Shown one piece after another: positions 9,446 through 20,012 of a DNA stretch of 64,000 nt. Origin of the DNA: Clusia tigrina (taxonomy: Eukaryota; Arthropoda; Insecta; Diptera; Clusiidae); NCBI GenBank assembly GCA_920105625.2, contig OV050030.1:94618652-94682651 (forward strand), given 5' to 3'. The translations under genes and the position numbers were made by a program. The number at the start of each line of letters is the position of its first letter. Within the stretch, counting starts at the first letter, position 1. A model generated the notes under the pieces. That model made no database searches. It saw only the letters and a list, made by a program, of their open reading frames with translations, and had not been told where the DNA came from.

Positions 9446-12400
9446 ATGTGTATAAAATCTCGGATAACCACACAAATTTCGTCACGCTGACACACAAAAA
9501 GCAAAAAATGACATTTTTGATAGACACAGGTGCCGACATCTCATTATGCAAAATAAGCAGCAAATTAGAAAACCACGAATACTTTCCTGATGACAAATGC
9601 AAATTAACAGGCATAACAAACGAAGAGGTATATTCTGAAGGTCAAATAGAATTACAATTAGATATTGGAGAAGAATCTTGCAACCACCCTTTCCAATTAG
9701 TAAACAAAACATTTCCAATAGAAACAGATGGCATTCTAGGTAGGGATTTTTTTGAAAAATATATATGTAAAATCGATTATGAAACGTTTACAATTTCCGC
9801 GTACGTAAACAAACAAACATTCATTATACCCATGCACACTAAATCTCACGATACTCAAACAATAAAAATACCAGCAAGAACAGAAATAATACAAGCCTTA
9901 AAATTAAACATAAATGAAGACAAAATAATTCTAAATAAAGAATTAAAAGAAGGCATATTTCTAAGCAACTCAATAGCACCCAAAAGTGGTATAACCCACA
10001 TAAAAATTTTAAATACAACAAACAAAGAGGTAATTTTAGACGGCATACAATTTGAAACTGACTCACTAAAAAATTATGACATACTAAAGTACAGTACGCA
10101 AGATAATTACAATGAAAATAGACTACAGAAAATCATTGAAACTTTAAATTTTAACTGCACAGACGAAATTACAAAAACCCAACTCATAAACATCCTAAGA
10201 CAATATCAAGAAGTTTTTCATCTTGAAGACGAACCACTTTCGACAAACAATTTTTACACACAAAACATAACGACACATGACAACACCCCCGTTTACATTA
10301 AAAACTACAGACTGCCACACACACACACAGAAATTGTGAATGAACAGGTAAAGAAAATGCTACAAGAGGATATCATTGAACCTTCAGTCAGCCCATACAA
10401 TGCTCCACTCCTTTTGGTTCCTAAAAAGAACACTATTGACAAAAAGAAATGGAGACTTGTAGTGGATTTTAGAAAACTGAATGACAAAATAGTAAATGAT
10501 AAATTCCCGCTAACTCGCCTAGAAGACATTCTGGACAAGTTAGGCAGAGCAAAATGGTTTTCAACCTTAGACATGACCAGTTCATTTCATCAAATAAAAT
10601 TAGAAAAACAATCACGACCATTAACAGCTTTTTCCACATCTAATGGACATTATCAATTTAAAAGACTACCTTTCGGACTAAAAATTTCATCCAACAGCTT
10701 TCAGAGAATGTTAACAATAGCACTCTCAGGACTTGACTCAGAAGCATTCCTTTATGTAGATGACATAATCATCTATGGATGCAGTCTAAACCACCATAAC
10801 CAAAATTTAATCAAAGTACTAGACAGACTAAAACAACATAACTTAAAATTAAACGCAGCAAAGTGCAACTTTCTGAGACCAGAAGTCGTATATTTAGGAC
10901 ATTTGATTACACAAGACGGAGTTAAAACTGACCCAGCAAAATACGAAACTGTAAAAAATTACCCTCAACCGAAAAACGCAGACGAAGTAAGAAGATTCGT
11001 TGCATTCTGCAACTACTATAGAAAATTCATACCAGAATTTGCAGATATTGCAAAATGTTTAAACTCCTTACTAAAGAAATCAGCCAAATTTGTATGGACA
11101 GATGAATGCCAAAAATCTTTTGAAACTCTTAAACTAAAATTAATAAACCCACCACTATTGCAATACCCAAATTTTGATAAACCTTTCATATTAACTACAG
11201 ATGCATCGAATTATGCATTAGGCGCCGTACTATCACAAGGCGAAATAGGACAAGATTTACCAATATCATATGCTAGCAAATCATTACAAAAACACGATTT
11301 GAATAAGCCAGTAATAGAAAAAGAGCTACTAGCAATACATTGGGGTATTAACTTCTTCAAACCCTATCTATATGGTCAAAAGTTCACGGTAGTAACTGAC
11401 CATCGACCACTGATATCGCTATTCTCTCACAAAAACCCTTCATCTAAAATGACCAGAATTAGATTAGACCTCAGTGACTATGATTTTACCATAGTATATA
11501 AAACTGGAAAGATGAATACAAATGCAGATGCATTGTCAAGAATACAAATCGATTCGGACATTCTAAAAGAAATGATACCGAAAGAAATTGATGAAAAAGC
11601 CAAAAGAACCCTAGTAATAGCGAGAGGGATGGCAAATAAAAATAAAACAAATGAAGAGGCAAATAAAAATGAAATAAATAAAGAGGCAAATAAAAATGAA
11701 ATAAATAAAGAGGCAAATAAAAATGAAAATAAGAAATTGAGAAATTGCATATCTCAGGAGACTGATCACCTTCAAATATGGGAATGTACATCAATAAATG
11801 ACGTCAAGAATATAAAAAAATTAAAATTTAATGTCGACAAGAAAAATCAAAGCTTTGAAAAAATGAATATATATATGAAAAATGATATTGTGCACATAGG
11901 CGAAAGCGATAATTCACCGAATCAAGATTCGACTCTGAAGAAGCTCCGACCTAAAAATAAAAATATAAATGAAAATATAAAGCATGCAGGAATCAATGAT
12001 AAATCAGCGAGACTAGACTCGATTCTGAGGAAATTGATATCCAAAACGAAGAAAGAAAAAATTAAAGAATTAGCAATTGCAAATAATGATGAAATATTCA
12101 AAATATATACAAAAGAAGAATTTAAAGAAGCCTACGCAAAAATAAAAATTAATAGCAAAAGTCCTCAGCTAAAAATATTAATTTATATACCTCCAAAGAG
12201 AATAACGGAGGATATTTTAAAATACAAACTAATAGATGAATGCCACAAAACAGGACATCCCGGAGTAAGAAAAACTCTACTCAAATTAAAACAAAGATAC
12301 ATTTGGAAAAATATGAACCAAATGGTAAAGAAATTCGTATCCAACTGTGACACATGCGTGAAGTGTAAACAAACAAGACACATCAAAGAACCACAAACCA

Positions 12401-13230
12401 TAACAGACACCCCTAACACAAGTTTCGAAGTCATATCAATTGACACCGTAGGACCACTAAAACTTTCAAACGAATACCGCTACATACTGACCATGCAGTG
12501 CGAGCTGACAAAGTTCGTAATCGCACATCCAATGATAACAAAAGACGCACTCACAACAGCCAAAACATTAGTTGAACAATTTATACTCAAATACGGACAC
12601 TTCAAAATTCTTAAATCTGACAACGGGACAGAATTTACAAACGAGCTAATGGCAAACATATGTGCACTGCTGAAAATACAACAGAAATTTTCGACACCGT
12701 ACCACCACCAAACGATAGGCTCACTAGAACGCAACCACAGAGTTTTGAATGAATTCCTACTGACATCGACAAACGACGACGAATGGGATAAGTGGATTCC
12801 CTACTTCACTTTTACTTACAACACAATGCCACATGTTGACACGGGCTACACGCCATATGAATTAATATATGGGAAACTCCCAGGTTTACCCAATGAAGTA
12901 ATAGAAAGTAACACAAAAATTTACAACTTTGAAAATTACGCCAACGAGCTAAAAGCAAGATTACGCTATGCCCACGAAAAGGCAAAACAAATGCTAATGA
13001 AAGCAAAACAAAAACGTACACTAACCGACTCAAAAACTAATACAAATACACTTAATGTAGAAATAGGAGATTTAGTTCTATTAAAAGTAGAAAATAGGAA
13101 AAAGAATGTGAATCCATATAAAGGACCATATAAAATACTAGATAAGTTAGGAGTAAATTCATTAATAGAGTATAATGGTACACCTAAGAAAGTACATAAT
13201 AATCAATTAAAACCATACAATGTAATTTAA
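9415..13230 (+). CDS. pol: Pol of Gyp-C: protease, reverse transcriptase, RNase H, integrase
   Basis: A 1271-residue frame, -1 relative to gag and open upstream of the first ATG (9415), so it is probably made as a Gag-Pol frameshift product. Protease active site DTGA is at residues 37-40. Reverse transcriptase has WRLVVDFRKLND (about 345) and YVDD (447-450). RNase H has TTDASNYALGAVLS (about 594) and NADALSR (about 702). An unusual Lys/Asn/Glu-rich linker with a repeated NKNEINKEA unit lies at about 739-775. Integrase has an HHCC zinc site (about 942-980), catalytic D/D/E at about 1009, 1068 and 1104 (SIDTVGP, SDNGTEF, SLERNH), and a GPY/F module (about 1235). All catalytic motifs are intact and no stop interrupts the frame. 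No clear slippery heptamer was recognised in the overlap. Confidence 0.95.
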   Translation: MYNHSGQPKLNVYKISDNHTNFVTLTHKKQKMTFLIDTGADISLCKISSKLENHEYFPDDKCKLTGITNEEVYSEGQIELQLDIGEESCNHPFQLVNKTFPIETDGILGRDFFEKYICKIDYETFTISAYVNKQTFIIPMHTKSHDTQTIKIPARTEIIQALKLNINEDKIILNKELKEGIFLSNSIAPKSGITHIKILNTTNKEVILDGIQFETDSLKNYDILKYSTQDNYNENRLQKIIETLNFNCTDEITKTQLINILRQYQEVFHLEDEPLSTNNFYTQNITTHDNTPVYIKNYRLPHTHTEIVNEQVKKMLQEDIIEPSVSPYNAPLLLVPKKNTIDKKKWRLVVDFRKLNDKIVNDKFPLTRLEDILDKLGRAKWFSTLDMTSSFHQIKLEKQSRPLTAFSTSNGHYQFKRLPFGLKISSNSFQRMLTIALSGLDSEAFLYVDDIIIYGCSLNHHNQNLIKVLDRLKQHNLKLNAAKCNFLRPEVVYLGHLITQDGVKTDPAKYETVKNYPQPKNADEVRRFVAFCNYYRKFIPEFADIAKCLNSLLKKSAKFVWTDECQKSFETLKLKLINPPLLQYPNFDKPFILTTDASNYALGAVLSQGEIGQDLPISYASKSLQKHDLNKPVIEKELLAIHWGINFFKPYLYGQKFTVVTDHRPLISLFSHKNPSSKMTRIRLDLSDYDFTIVYKTGKMNTNADALSRIQIDSDILKEMIPKEIDEKAKRTLVIARGMANKNKTNEEANKNEINKEANKNEINKEANKNENKKLRNCISQETDHLQIWECTSINDVKNIKKLKFNVDKKNQSFEKMNIYMKNDIVHIGESDNSPNQDSTLKKLRPKNKNINENIKHAGINDKSARLDSILRKLISKTKKEKIKELAIANNDEIFKIYTKEEFKEAYAKIKINSKSPQLKILIYIPPKRITEDILKYKLIDECHKTGHPGVRKTLLKLKQRYIWKNMNQMVKKFVSNCDTCVKCKQTRHIKEPQTITDTPNTSFEVISIDTVGPLKLSNEYRYILTMQCELTKFVIAHPMITKDALTTAKTLVEQFILKYGHFKILKSDNGTEFTNELMANICALLKIQQKFSTPYHHQTIGSLERNHRVLNEFLLTSTNDDEWDKWIPYFTFTYNTMPHVDTGYTPYELIYGKLPGLPNEVIESNTKIYNFENYANELKARLRYAHEKAKQMLMKAKQKRTLTDSKTNTNTLNVEIGDLVLLKVENRKKNVNPYKGPYKILDKLGVNSLIEYNGTPKKVHNNQLKPYNVI

Positions 13231-13505
13231 ATTTATAATTAAAACTATCACAATATATAAGCAAAACAATGTAATTAGTAATCATAAATATATGTAATTA
13301 TATCAAAACTACATAATTTGTAATTTTAACTATACAATTAAAAACGCTACTATGTAACTTTAATAATAAGAAACAATTTATAAAAAAAAAACGATACCAA
13401 TTAATATGTAAATCATCTAACATAAGACAATTGTAATACAACACAAACCATATTTCCAGAAAAATTATTCGCTAACACCCCTAATTTTTCTCTTAAGGGT
13501 GAGGG
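13231..13505 (+). other. AT-rich 3' untranslated region and purine tract of Gyp-C
   Basis: No ORF of note. The region is AT-rich and ends in aagggtgaggg directly before the 3' LTR, the likely polypurine tract. Confidence 0.7.
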
Positions 13506-14206
13506 TGTAGTGTACCATACAAGTGTACACTGACGACCACACATCGTCATAAGCACAGCAGCAAGTCGCATATGTAAACAAACTGACAATAGCGCAGCGT
13601 GCGCAATTGCACTAAATATCCAAATACGCTAGACCAGCATTTTGGGGGTGAAATAACACACGCTGCCTATATTGTAGCGCATGCATGTTAGACAGTGCAG
13701 TGACTTTAGCCCTGTACTTGCACTCAAAATAATTAACATAAACAAAGACGATGATTCGTCAATGAATAATATCGGTAATCCGATACTTGAGACAAATTTC
13801 GGGAATATGATTTGTAACTAGTGTAAATAAGATAGATACATTTTATATTAGTTAGAATAAGAAAACAATAACAATTGAATGATATAAAAAGGCCAGCGAG
13901 CCACCAAATAAACCAGAATTAATCTGAACTTCTAAAACTGCAATCCTGCATTAGATTTCCTATTTCTTCTCTCGTGCTCTGGACTAGGCATAGTCACAGA
14001 ACAGCACAAACAATAGCTTGGCCAACGGCACACTCTGCCGGTCAAAAACTCTGCTGAGGGCGACATTCCGCTTCGCACTAGGTTTCTGTATATAATTGCA
14101 TTCATACGTTGTGTGAAATCTGCAATCGATGCGTAAGCCGATCTTGCAAGGCCAACGCAGTTGATGTTGAATCAACCCTCATCTACACACATATATCACC
14201 CCTACA
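13506..14206 (+). repeat. 3' LTR of Gyp-C
   Basis: A 701-bp near-identical partner of 6491-7191, with the same TATA box at 13883-13890. It is followed by the AGGT target duplication at 14207-14210, after which BEL-B resumes. Confidence 0.95.
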
Positions 14207-15130
14207 AGGTACACGCGCCTTAGAATTCAATAAATTTACCTCTACCTGTTTTTTGCCATAATAAATTCGCAGATATATTACTGCACCATAAGCGCTCATC
14301 GATGCGTCCGCAAAACAATGGATCTGGACCTTAGCATATGTTGTGGTACCAATCCAGTTGCTAACTTTGAATTGCTCTTCCCAAAAGTCTTCCCATCTTT
14401 TCAGTATCTCTAATGGTACTATCATATCCCAGTCTAAGCTCAATCTCCATTAATATTGTATAAAAATTTTTCCCTTGATAGTGACTGGAGTTATAAACCC
14501 GTCAGGATCGTATAGTTGCGCCACGCAACTGACTATGTTCCTTTTAGTCACCTCGCTGACCAATGCAGGAGTCTTCACCACAAAGGTGAATTTGTCTTCT
14601 TCTATTAGCCATTTCAGCCCTAGCACTGACATCTAGTCTTCTCTCGGGAATACCATGTCTTTTTCTATCTTCGCTCTCATTGCCCTGAGTAGTCTTTATG
14701 ATTTCGACTTCTATTTGCACAGCTCGAAACCGCCGCCTTCTAAGACAGGGTCTATCTCGCGAGCATTATTGCTTCTTGCTCAGATTGTGCGCCTGCAGCA
14801 CAGTCAGCCATATAGAAGTCACTCTCTATGATGTCCGCTGCTCTTGGGTCATATTTCTTCATCTTTCGCCTGCCTAGCACATTGTATTAAACCTCGCACA
14901 GCATTATAAGCGGAGGAAGTTATTCCATACGTTACAACCGTGAAACAGTATTCTCGTAATGGCTCACCACTATGCTCCCGCCAAAAGATTCTTTGCAAAT
15001 TCCATTGCCTTTCGGCAACACGCACCTATCGGAACATATTCTTGATGTCGGCACATATCGCAATCTTATGACGCCTAAATCTCATGACAATTTCGTAAAG
15101 ATCCTTTTGTAACTTCTCGCCTAAACTTGA
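14207..15130 (-). pseudogene. pol: BEL-B reverse transcriptase and RNase H, 5' part, broken
   Basis: On the minus strand, 14207-14443 gives the start of RNase H (QIHCFADASMSAYGAVIYLR, then LLNSKARVP at the insertion edge). Next, 14450-14632 gives the end of the reverse transcriptase (VLGLKW, then CVAQLYDPDGFITPVTIKGK), a BEL/Pao hallmark. Between 14640 and 15130 the palm region is only recognisable in pieces across frames. There are stops and frameshifts throughout. Confidence 0.82.
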
Positions 15131-15960
15131 TTCAGAGAGATGCCACGATTCCTTTGGCAGATAGCATCAAAAACCAGCCGAAATTTTTTGGTGACACAGT
15201 GATGTCGGATATAATAAACTGGCTAAATGCTATTGCTCTTGAAGTGCTTAAACCTTGCACCGTCTCTTTCACTGGAATTATGACAATAAAACTGTCTGTT
15301 TCATCTCTAGTATAAGTCTCCATAAAATGTTGCTCCACTTCCTGCTCCTCATCTGTTCTCCAGCGAGTTATCGTCTCCACCTGATATATCTGCCACTGGC
15401 TCTGAAATATCGAAGCAACTATAGCATCGGCCCCTTTATCTCTCTCACAGGGTTGTGCCCCGAAAATGACTTGGCCAAACATGCTCTCTCATGCCTTGCA
15501 CCTCATTTGGCATTATCGCCGTAATGGCTCTAGCCACCATATTTGCTCCTAACAGTAGCTCGACTGGTCTCGCCCTCCAAAACTCAGGATCCGCCCATCA
15601 ACCCTCATTCTTAAAATGCATGGGTATCTCCACTAAATCTCTTGCTGGCAAAACTGGGCACCAGTTACATTCTCTTGGCGGCACCCAAAACTCAGTCTTT
15701 ATATAATCATTCTCGCTCTTCATAGGGTAACAAGGAAACACCTTGGCACTCAAACAGTGCTTTATGTCAAATGATTTACCTTCTATTCCCATCATTTTAC
15801 TGCTCTGTGATCGTACTGGCAACTGGTGCTTCAGCCGGAATTAGGCACACATTATATTTGGCTGCGCCCCACTGTCCATTAGTGCTTGCACTGGCCCATA
15901 TAGCATTCCTGCCCTTTCTTCAAACAGTTGGGGCACAGGTTCCGTTTGTCCACGAGTTCC
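15131..15960 (-). pseudogene. pol: BEL-B protease and protease-RT linker, broken
   Basis: A retroviral-type aspartic protease active site DSGA is at 15876-15865 on the minus strand, within ALMDSGAQPNIM, the usual BEL form. A stop follows about eight codons later. Further downstream, 15598-15822 and 15132-15482 hold the BEL linker (EFWVPPRECNW, HFMETYTRDETDSFIVIIPV). The protease should cleave Gag-Pol; this one cannot. Gag and its zinc knuckles, expected just upstream, are not present. Confidence 0.78.
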
Positions 15961-16172
15961 GCATTGGTTTATTCACTCACTAGCACAAAATTCTAGCACC
16001 TATGCTCGCTCAATTTTTAAACTTTGAGTCGAGTAACCGCACTGGTTTATTCACTCATTTGCACTAAATTTTCGCTCGCTCATATTTAAATTTTGAGTCG
16101 AATAACGTCACTGGTTTATTCGCTCATTTGCACAAAATATTCTGCACCAATGCTCGCTCATAAGCAGACACG
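15961..16172. repeat. About 70-80 bp tandem repeats at the truncated 5' side of BEL-B
   Basis: Roughly 2.7 degenerate copies of a unit containing actggtttattcactcattt, tgctcgctca and ttgagtcga. They start where the BEL gag should lie and appear to have replaced it. Confidence 0.7.
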
Positions 16173-16808
16173 CCGCTTCATTTTCGACCGCCAGCAAGGC
16201 GACATCCAAATCGCAGCATACTGTGCATCTTTATTCCATGCATTTAATTGTATGCATGGAAATATATGCTCTGCACACACGCACACCTAACCAAATTTTT
16301 AAATTTTTATTCATTTAATAAATTCACTGCAGTGTTGGCTCTGCTTGTATAGGTGCAGTGGACTGGCTCTGCTTGTATATTGTATTACAGGTAAAACATG
16401 GACCGCTTTGATTTGCTGCTATTATTACTGAAAGTCAAATATCAACTGAGGTGAAAACGAAAATTTTGAGCATATCATGATTGATGCTATCCTTCGAACT
16501 CCGTTCTGTTTCCTCTGCACATGTCTGTGCGATCTTCGCTCTGCTCACATACCATATTATGTGTTCCGAATGCGTATTGCGCATTCACAATTGATCCTCC
16601 GATAGCGCGTTGCGCTTGCTTTCTTTTTCCTTCCCGCAGGCACAACGGAACAAAGGAATTTAAAGGAAATATGTATTTCCTACCCTGCCAGTACACAATC
16701 GCACATACATACATACATGCATATACGATCTGATTTTACATACAGTCTGGCGTGATTTCATAGGAATGATTAAAATATAGGCGCAATTTAGTTTTACACT
16801 TAATATAT
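16173..16808. other. Unassigned non-coding stretch
   Basis: No gene, RNA or recognisable element motif. It holds a short duplicated piece (ctggctctgcttgtat, with a related gttggctctgcttgta nearby) and a cataca microsatellite near 16703-16720. It may be BEL-B leader or older insertion-site DNA. Confidence 0.4.
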
Positions 16809-17339
16809 TGAAACGTGATTGCATACTGAAACGTGATAACATACTTTTAGTATCCTATCTGGAGTTTGAGAATGAGTGCACCACCCTGTGTGTGATTAGT
16901 CAAGACACAATCTATTCCAATAAAAGCTTATTTCGTTGTAGAGATAGTGGTGTAAAGAATTATCTCGAAAGTAAGAACTTCCTTTGAGGTGATATAAAAT
17001 TCTAGAAAGACCCAGAAACTTCTACGCTATTGTAGAAGTTACCTCCTCAACCATTCGAAGCTATAAAAAGCACAAGACTGTTCAAAGTCGAAGACAGTTA
17101 AGCAGAGATCGTAACAGTGTGTACTTTATTTGTAATTGTGATTTTGTAAAGTGATGAAATTCATTATTAAATAAAGTGATTAATGAATTGTGAAATAAAG
17201 TACAATTTGTATTCAAGTAAACTTTAAGCCTAATATTAAATATGTAAATAGCTGTAATTAAATAAAGTTATTTATTTTAATTTAACCAGCGATTGTTTGA
17301 TTACTACACGATCCAGTTTCATTATGCTATCACGTTTCA
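16809..17339 (+). mobile_element. 531-bp element with inverted termini: solo LTR or MITE
   Basis: It begins TGAAACGTGAT and ends with the exact inverse ATCACGTTTCA. With two mismatches the inverted match extends to about 24 bases. ATAT flanks it on both sides (16805-16808 and 17340-17343); TA alone would also fit. Inside it carries a phased heat-shock-element-like array, a TATA box and several AATAAA signals, in the order U3-R-U5 of an LTR. TG/CA ends and a 4-base duplication favour a solo LTR. The long inverted termini favour a MITE. It sits at the edge of the repeat beginning at 17343. Confidence 0.6.
16999..17068 (+). promoter_or_regulatory. Heat-shock-element-like array and TATA box
   Basis: TTC at 17000, GAA at 17005, GAA at 17015, TTC at 17020 and GAA at 17035 all fall on one 5-base register, as in heat-shock-factor sites. 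TATAAAA follows at 17062-17068. A looser GAA/TTC cluster lies at 16967-16981. This suggests a stress-responsive promoter. Confidence 0.55.
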
Positions 17340-17342
17340 ATA

Positions 17343-17673
17343 TGTCTACATAAATATGCTTTAAGAATACCTGTGTCACTGCTCATACTTGCTCTTATTC
17401 GGGCTCTTGCCCTTACTGCACCTTCTTTGCACCTCGCCTCAGCACTGATCTTCCATTCCCAGCTCACGTCGCGTATTTCCTTCTTCACAGCACATCACTA
17501 CCGCACTGCTCCTTGACACTCTCGCACTGCTCCATTTTCACTCTCGCACTGCTCCATTGGCACTCTCGCACTGCTCCATTGGCACTACCGTACAGCTCCA
17601 TTGTCAGAAACGAACTAAACCTCGAAATACTCGCTGAACCTATTTTCGCTATGTGTGAAACTCAAACGCATGG
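17343..17673 (-). repeat. Second copy of the BEL-B LTR-like repeat, abutting gypsy D
   Basis: Matches 4481-4813 from tgtctacata to gcatggt, including the internal 20-bp tandem units. On the right the match stops abruptly and gypsy D RNase H begins. It could be the BEL-B 5' LTR after loss of the leader, or a truncated solo LTR. No primer-binding site is visible next to it. Confidence 0.55.
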
Positions 17674-17675
17674 TA

Positions 17676-18975
17676 TAACTGAGTGCCTGCGGTATTCTGC
17701 TGAGCGCATCCATATTTAGATTATTTTTCCCATGTTTGTACATGATTTCAAAGTCATACTCAGACAATTTGTGTGTGAACATGGGTAGCCTAGACGTTTG
17801 AACTTTCAGTTTGGCTATGCCTCGCAAAATTCTTCGTAGTCCACACTATGGCTACAAATTCTTTCTTTATTTTGAAGTATCTCTTCTCCGTGTCGCAAAG
17901 CACCCTGCTTGCGAATGTTATTGGCCGGTCATTACCGACTTCCCCTTTTGACAACACTGACCCCAATGCGCCATTGCTAGCATCGCTGGTCCGCAAAAGA
18001 GTTTGCTCAAAATCGGGGTACACCAAAATCGGTGGCAAGCTAATAATCTCTTTTAGCCTCTCGAATGCTTGCTGACAGCTCCTTGTCCATTCGAGCTTTG
18101 CTTCTTTACGCAGCAACTTATTGATTGGCAACGCAATTCCGGCAAGTCCTTCTACGAACTTTCTGTTCACTAGGAATGCTTCCACGTCTTCTCTATTTCT
18201 TGGAATTGGTAAATTTTTTACGCCTTCCACCTTGTGCGGGTCAGGCAGTGCTCCTGCCTCTGAGCAACGATAGCCTAAATAAACCACCTCGCTTCGTAAA
18301 AACTGATACTTCTCCATGTTCAATATCAAATTGTCTTCTCGTAATTTCTGCAGCACTTTGCACAAGCGTTGCGAATGCTGCTGTAACTTCTTCCCATAAA
18401 TTACAATATCATCGACATACACAAAACAATCTAACCCTTGGAAGCCTGTAAGCCCTAAACCGGTGCTAAACGCGGTATTTTGCTTATCTGGGGTATCCCC
18501 CAGAACTTGGTGCTAAATCAAGTGTAGAAAAATTTCTACTATGTCCTAATTGGTCCAGGATTTCTTCTATCCTTGGTATCGGGAACACCTGCTTGATAGT
18601 GGCGTCGTTCAATTTCCTAAAATCGACGACCATTCTCCACTTCTTCTGACCCTTCTTTCGTACCAAAATTATTGGTGAGTTCTAAGGCGAGATACTCGGT
18701 GAAATTACTCGGTGAATTATGCTATCATTTAACATTCCTTCCCCTTGCCTGTTTACCTCACCTTTGTGAGCTGGTGGCAATCTGTACTGTTTCTGGTTTA
18801 TAGGTGGTTGATCCACTCTAGTAGGTATTTCATGCTCTCCTTCCTCTGTATATATTAGCTGGCCTCCCTCCAGCAAAAATATGTCATGGAATGATGTACA
18901 AATGACTTCTATAGATGCCTTCTCTTTCGAGTTTATGCTTGGGTGTAACTTCAGTGATTCCAGTACTGTCTCCAT
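17676..18975 (-). pseudogene. pol: Gyp-D reverse transcriptase and RNase H, broken
   Basis: Reading downstream: the pre-RT region (KQYRLPPAHKGEVNRQ), then WRMVVDFRKLNDATIK and IPRIEEILDQLG. Next comes a damaged stretch near 18430-18530 where the frame breaks and the block between the FSTG segment and the active site is deleted. YVDDIVIYG is intact at about 18420. The connection domain follows, then RNase H (TSDASNGALGSVLSKGE, YKHGKNNLNMDALSR). The YVDD aspartates survive, but the palm deletion removes the FGL region, so the enzyme is dead. Confidence 0.85.
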
Positions 18976-19680
18976 CCTTTTTTTTGGATCTGCTGCTTAA
19001 TCTGGTTAACTGATCCTTAATTTGGTTCTTTAAAATTAGCATAACTAGTGAACTTAGGCCTAAAATCCTTATCCATATAAAATCCTCTTCTGATGCATTT
19101 AATATGCAAGCGTACACCTTACCCTTGTTAACGTGCGTTATGGCCTCTCCCACATGTTCACCCTCCGCTAGCTGCTGCTTGTGCAAAACAACTGTCCGAA
19201 GTTTCGTGTTCACACGGAGAGTAGTTACTCTCGTTGTCCTGGCGCCTATCATTTCCTGACTACTATTCTTTACCCTATTCACGGTTCCTTCCCGCCATGA
19301 GTTTAATGGAAGAGTAAGGATTCTATTCTTATTATTATCATAAAACGATAACTGTTTCTCTAGTGCATCCAGCATGGTTCGGCCCCAAAGATTATCGCGC
19401 CCAATCATCCCATCCGCCGGGATACTTTCCCTATCGAATTCCACTGCGTGCACTCTAAAACTCATGTCCTTAACTTCACTGTGCCCTATTCTGAGCGACC
19501 CAATATCCTGATGCAACCTCCAAACGTTAAGCGTTCTTACATCCTTTATGTTAACATCCAGTCCTTTCTGTAAAATACTAGATTTTACGAGGCTGGTGTC
19601 CGCCTCTGAATCTACCAAAAGCAGGGTATCTCGATGAAGGCATCACCTATCCTGCTCACAACGAAACAACGTCCTTTTGT
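18976..19680 (-). pseudogene. pol: Gyp-D protease and protease-RT linker
   Basis: The frame open over 18884-19618 begins at the protease active site, which reads VDSEADTSLV where DTGAD or DSGAD is expected; the catalytic Gly is replaced by Glu. The flap and GRDNLWG-type (GxDxL) block follow, then a long linker leading into the reverse transcriptase. The substitution alone would probably inactivate the protease. Confidence 0.7.
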
Positions 19681-20012
19681 TTCCAAAATGGACGCGTATC
19701 TACTTCCTAACTCTTCAAATTTTTTCCTCCATGCACCGCAGTTATCCTTTACGATCCTACACTCTCTAAAAATTATCATGATTATCTTAACTATAAACTG
19801 TCTCTCGCTTCACTTCTGGAATTCAAATTTGGTCACTGCTGACCACTCGCAGTGTTGAAAGGATTTCTTCCTTGGTTAATTCCTTTTGTTGAATTAACTC
19901 GGGGACTACTGAATTTACCCTGCTGTCCCTCCTGGGTGGATCCGGGCGCATCGTAGCTGCCTTCCTTCTACTCTGATTCTATTCTGTGCCTCCTGGGCAC
20001 TACATACTTGCG

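Larger units (their letters stand above)
6491..14206 (+). mobile_element. Gyp-C: complete mdg1/412-like gypsy element inserted in BEL-B
   Basis: Two 701-bp LTRs (TGTAGTG...CCCTACA) differ at only about two positions. Four-base duplications AGGT flank the element (6487-6490 and 14207-14210). Inside are a primer-binding site, a leader with tandem repeats and small ORFs, an intact gag (411 aa), an overlapping intact pol (1271 aa) and a purine tract before the 3' LTR. There is no env after pol. Near-identical LTRs and unbroken genes make it the youngest insertion in the window and possibly still mobile. The mdg1/412 placement rests on the LTR ends, the upstream small ORFs, an arginine-tRNA-like primer site and an Asn-rich Gag; a phylogeny has not been run. 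Confidence 0.95.

Noticed and set aside
16809..17339. True heat-shock gene at the HSE/TATA site
   Set aside because: No ORF follows the TATA box, only AATAAA-rich sequence within the 531-bp element.
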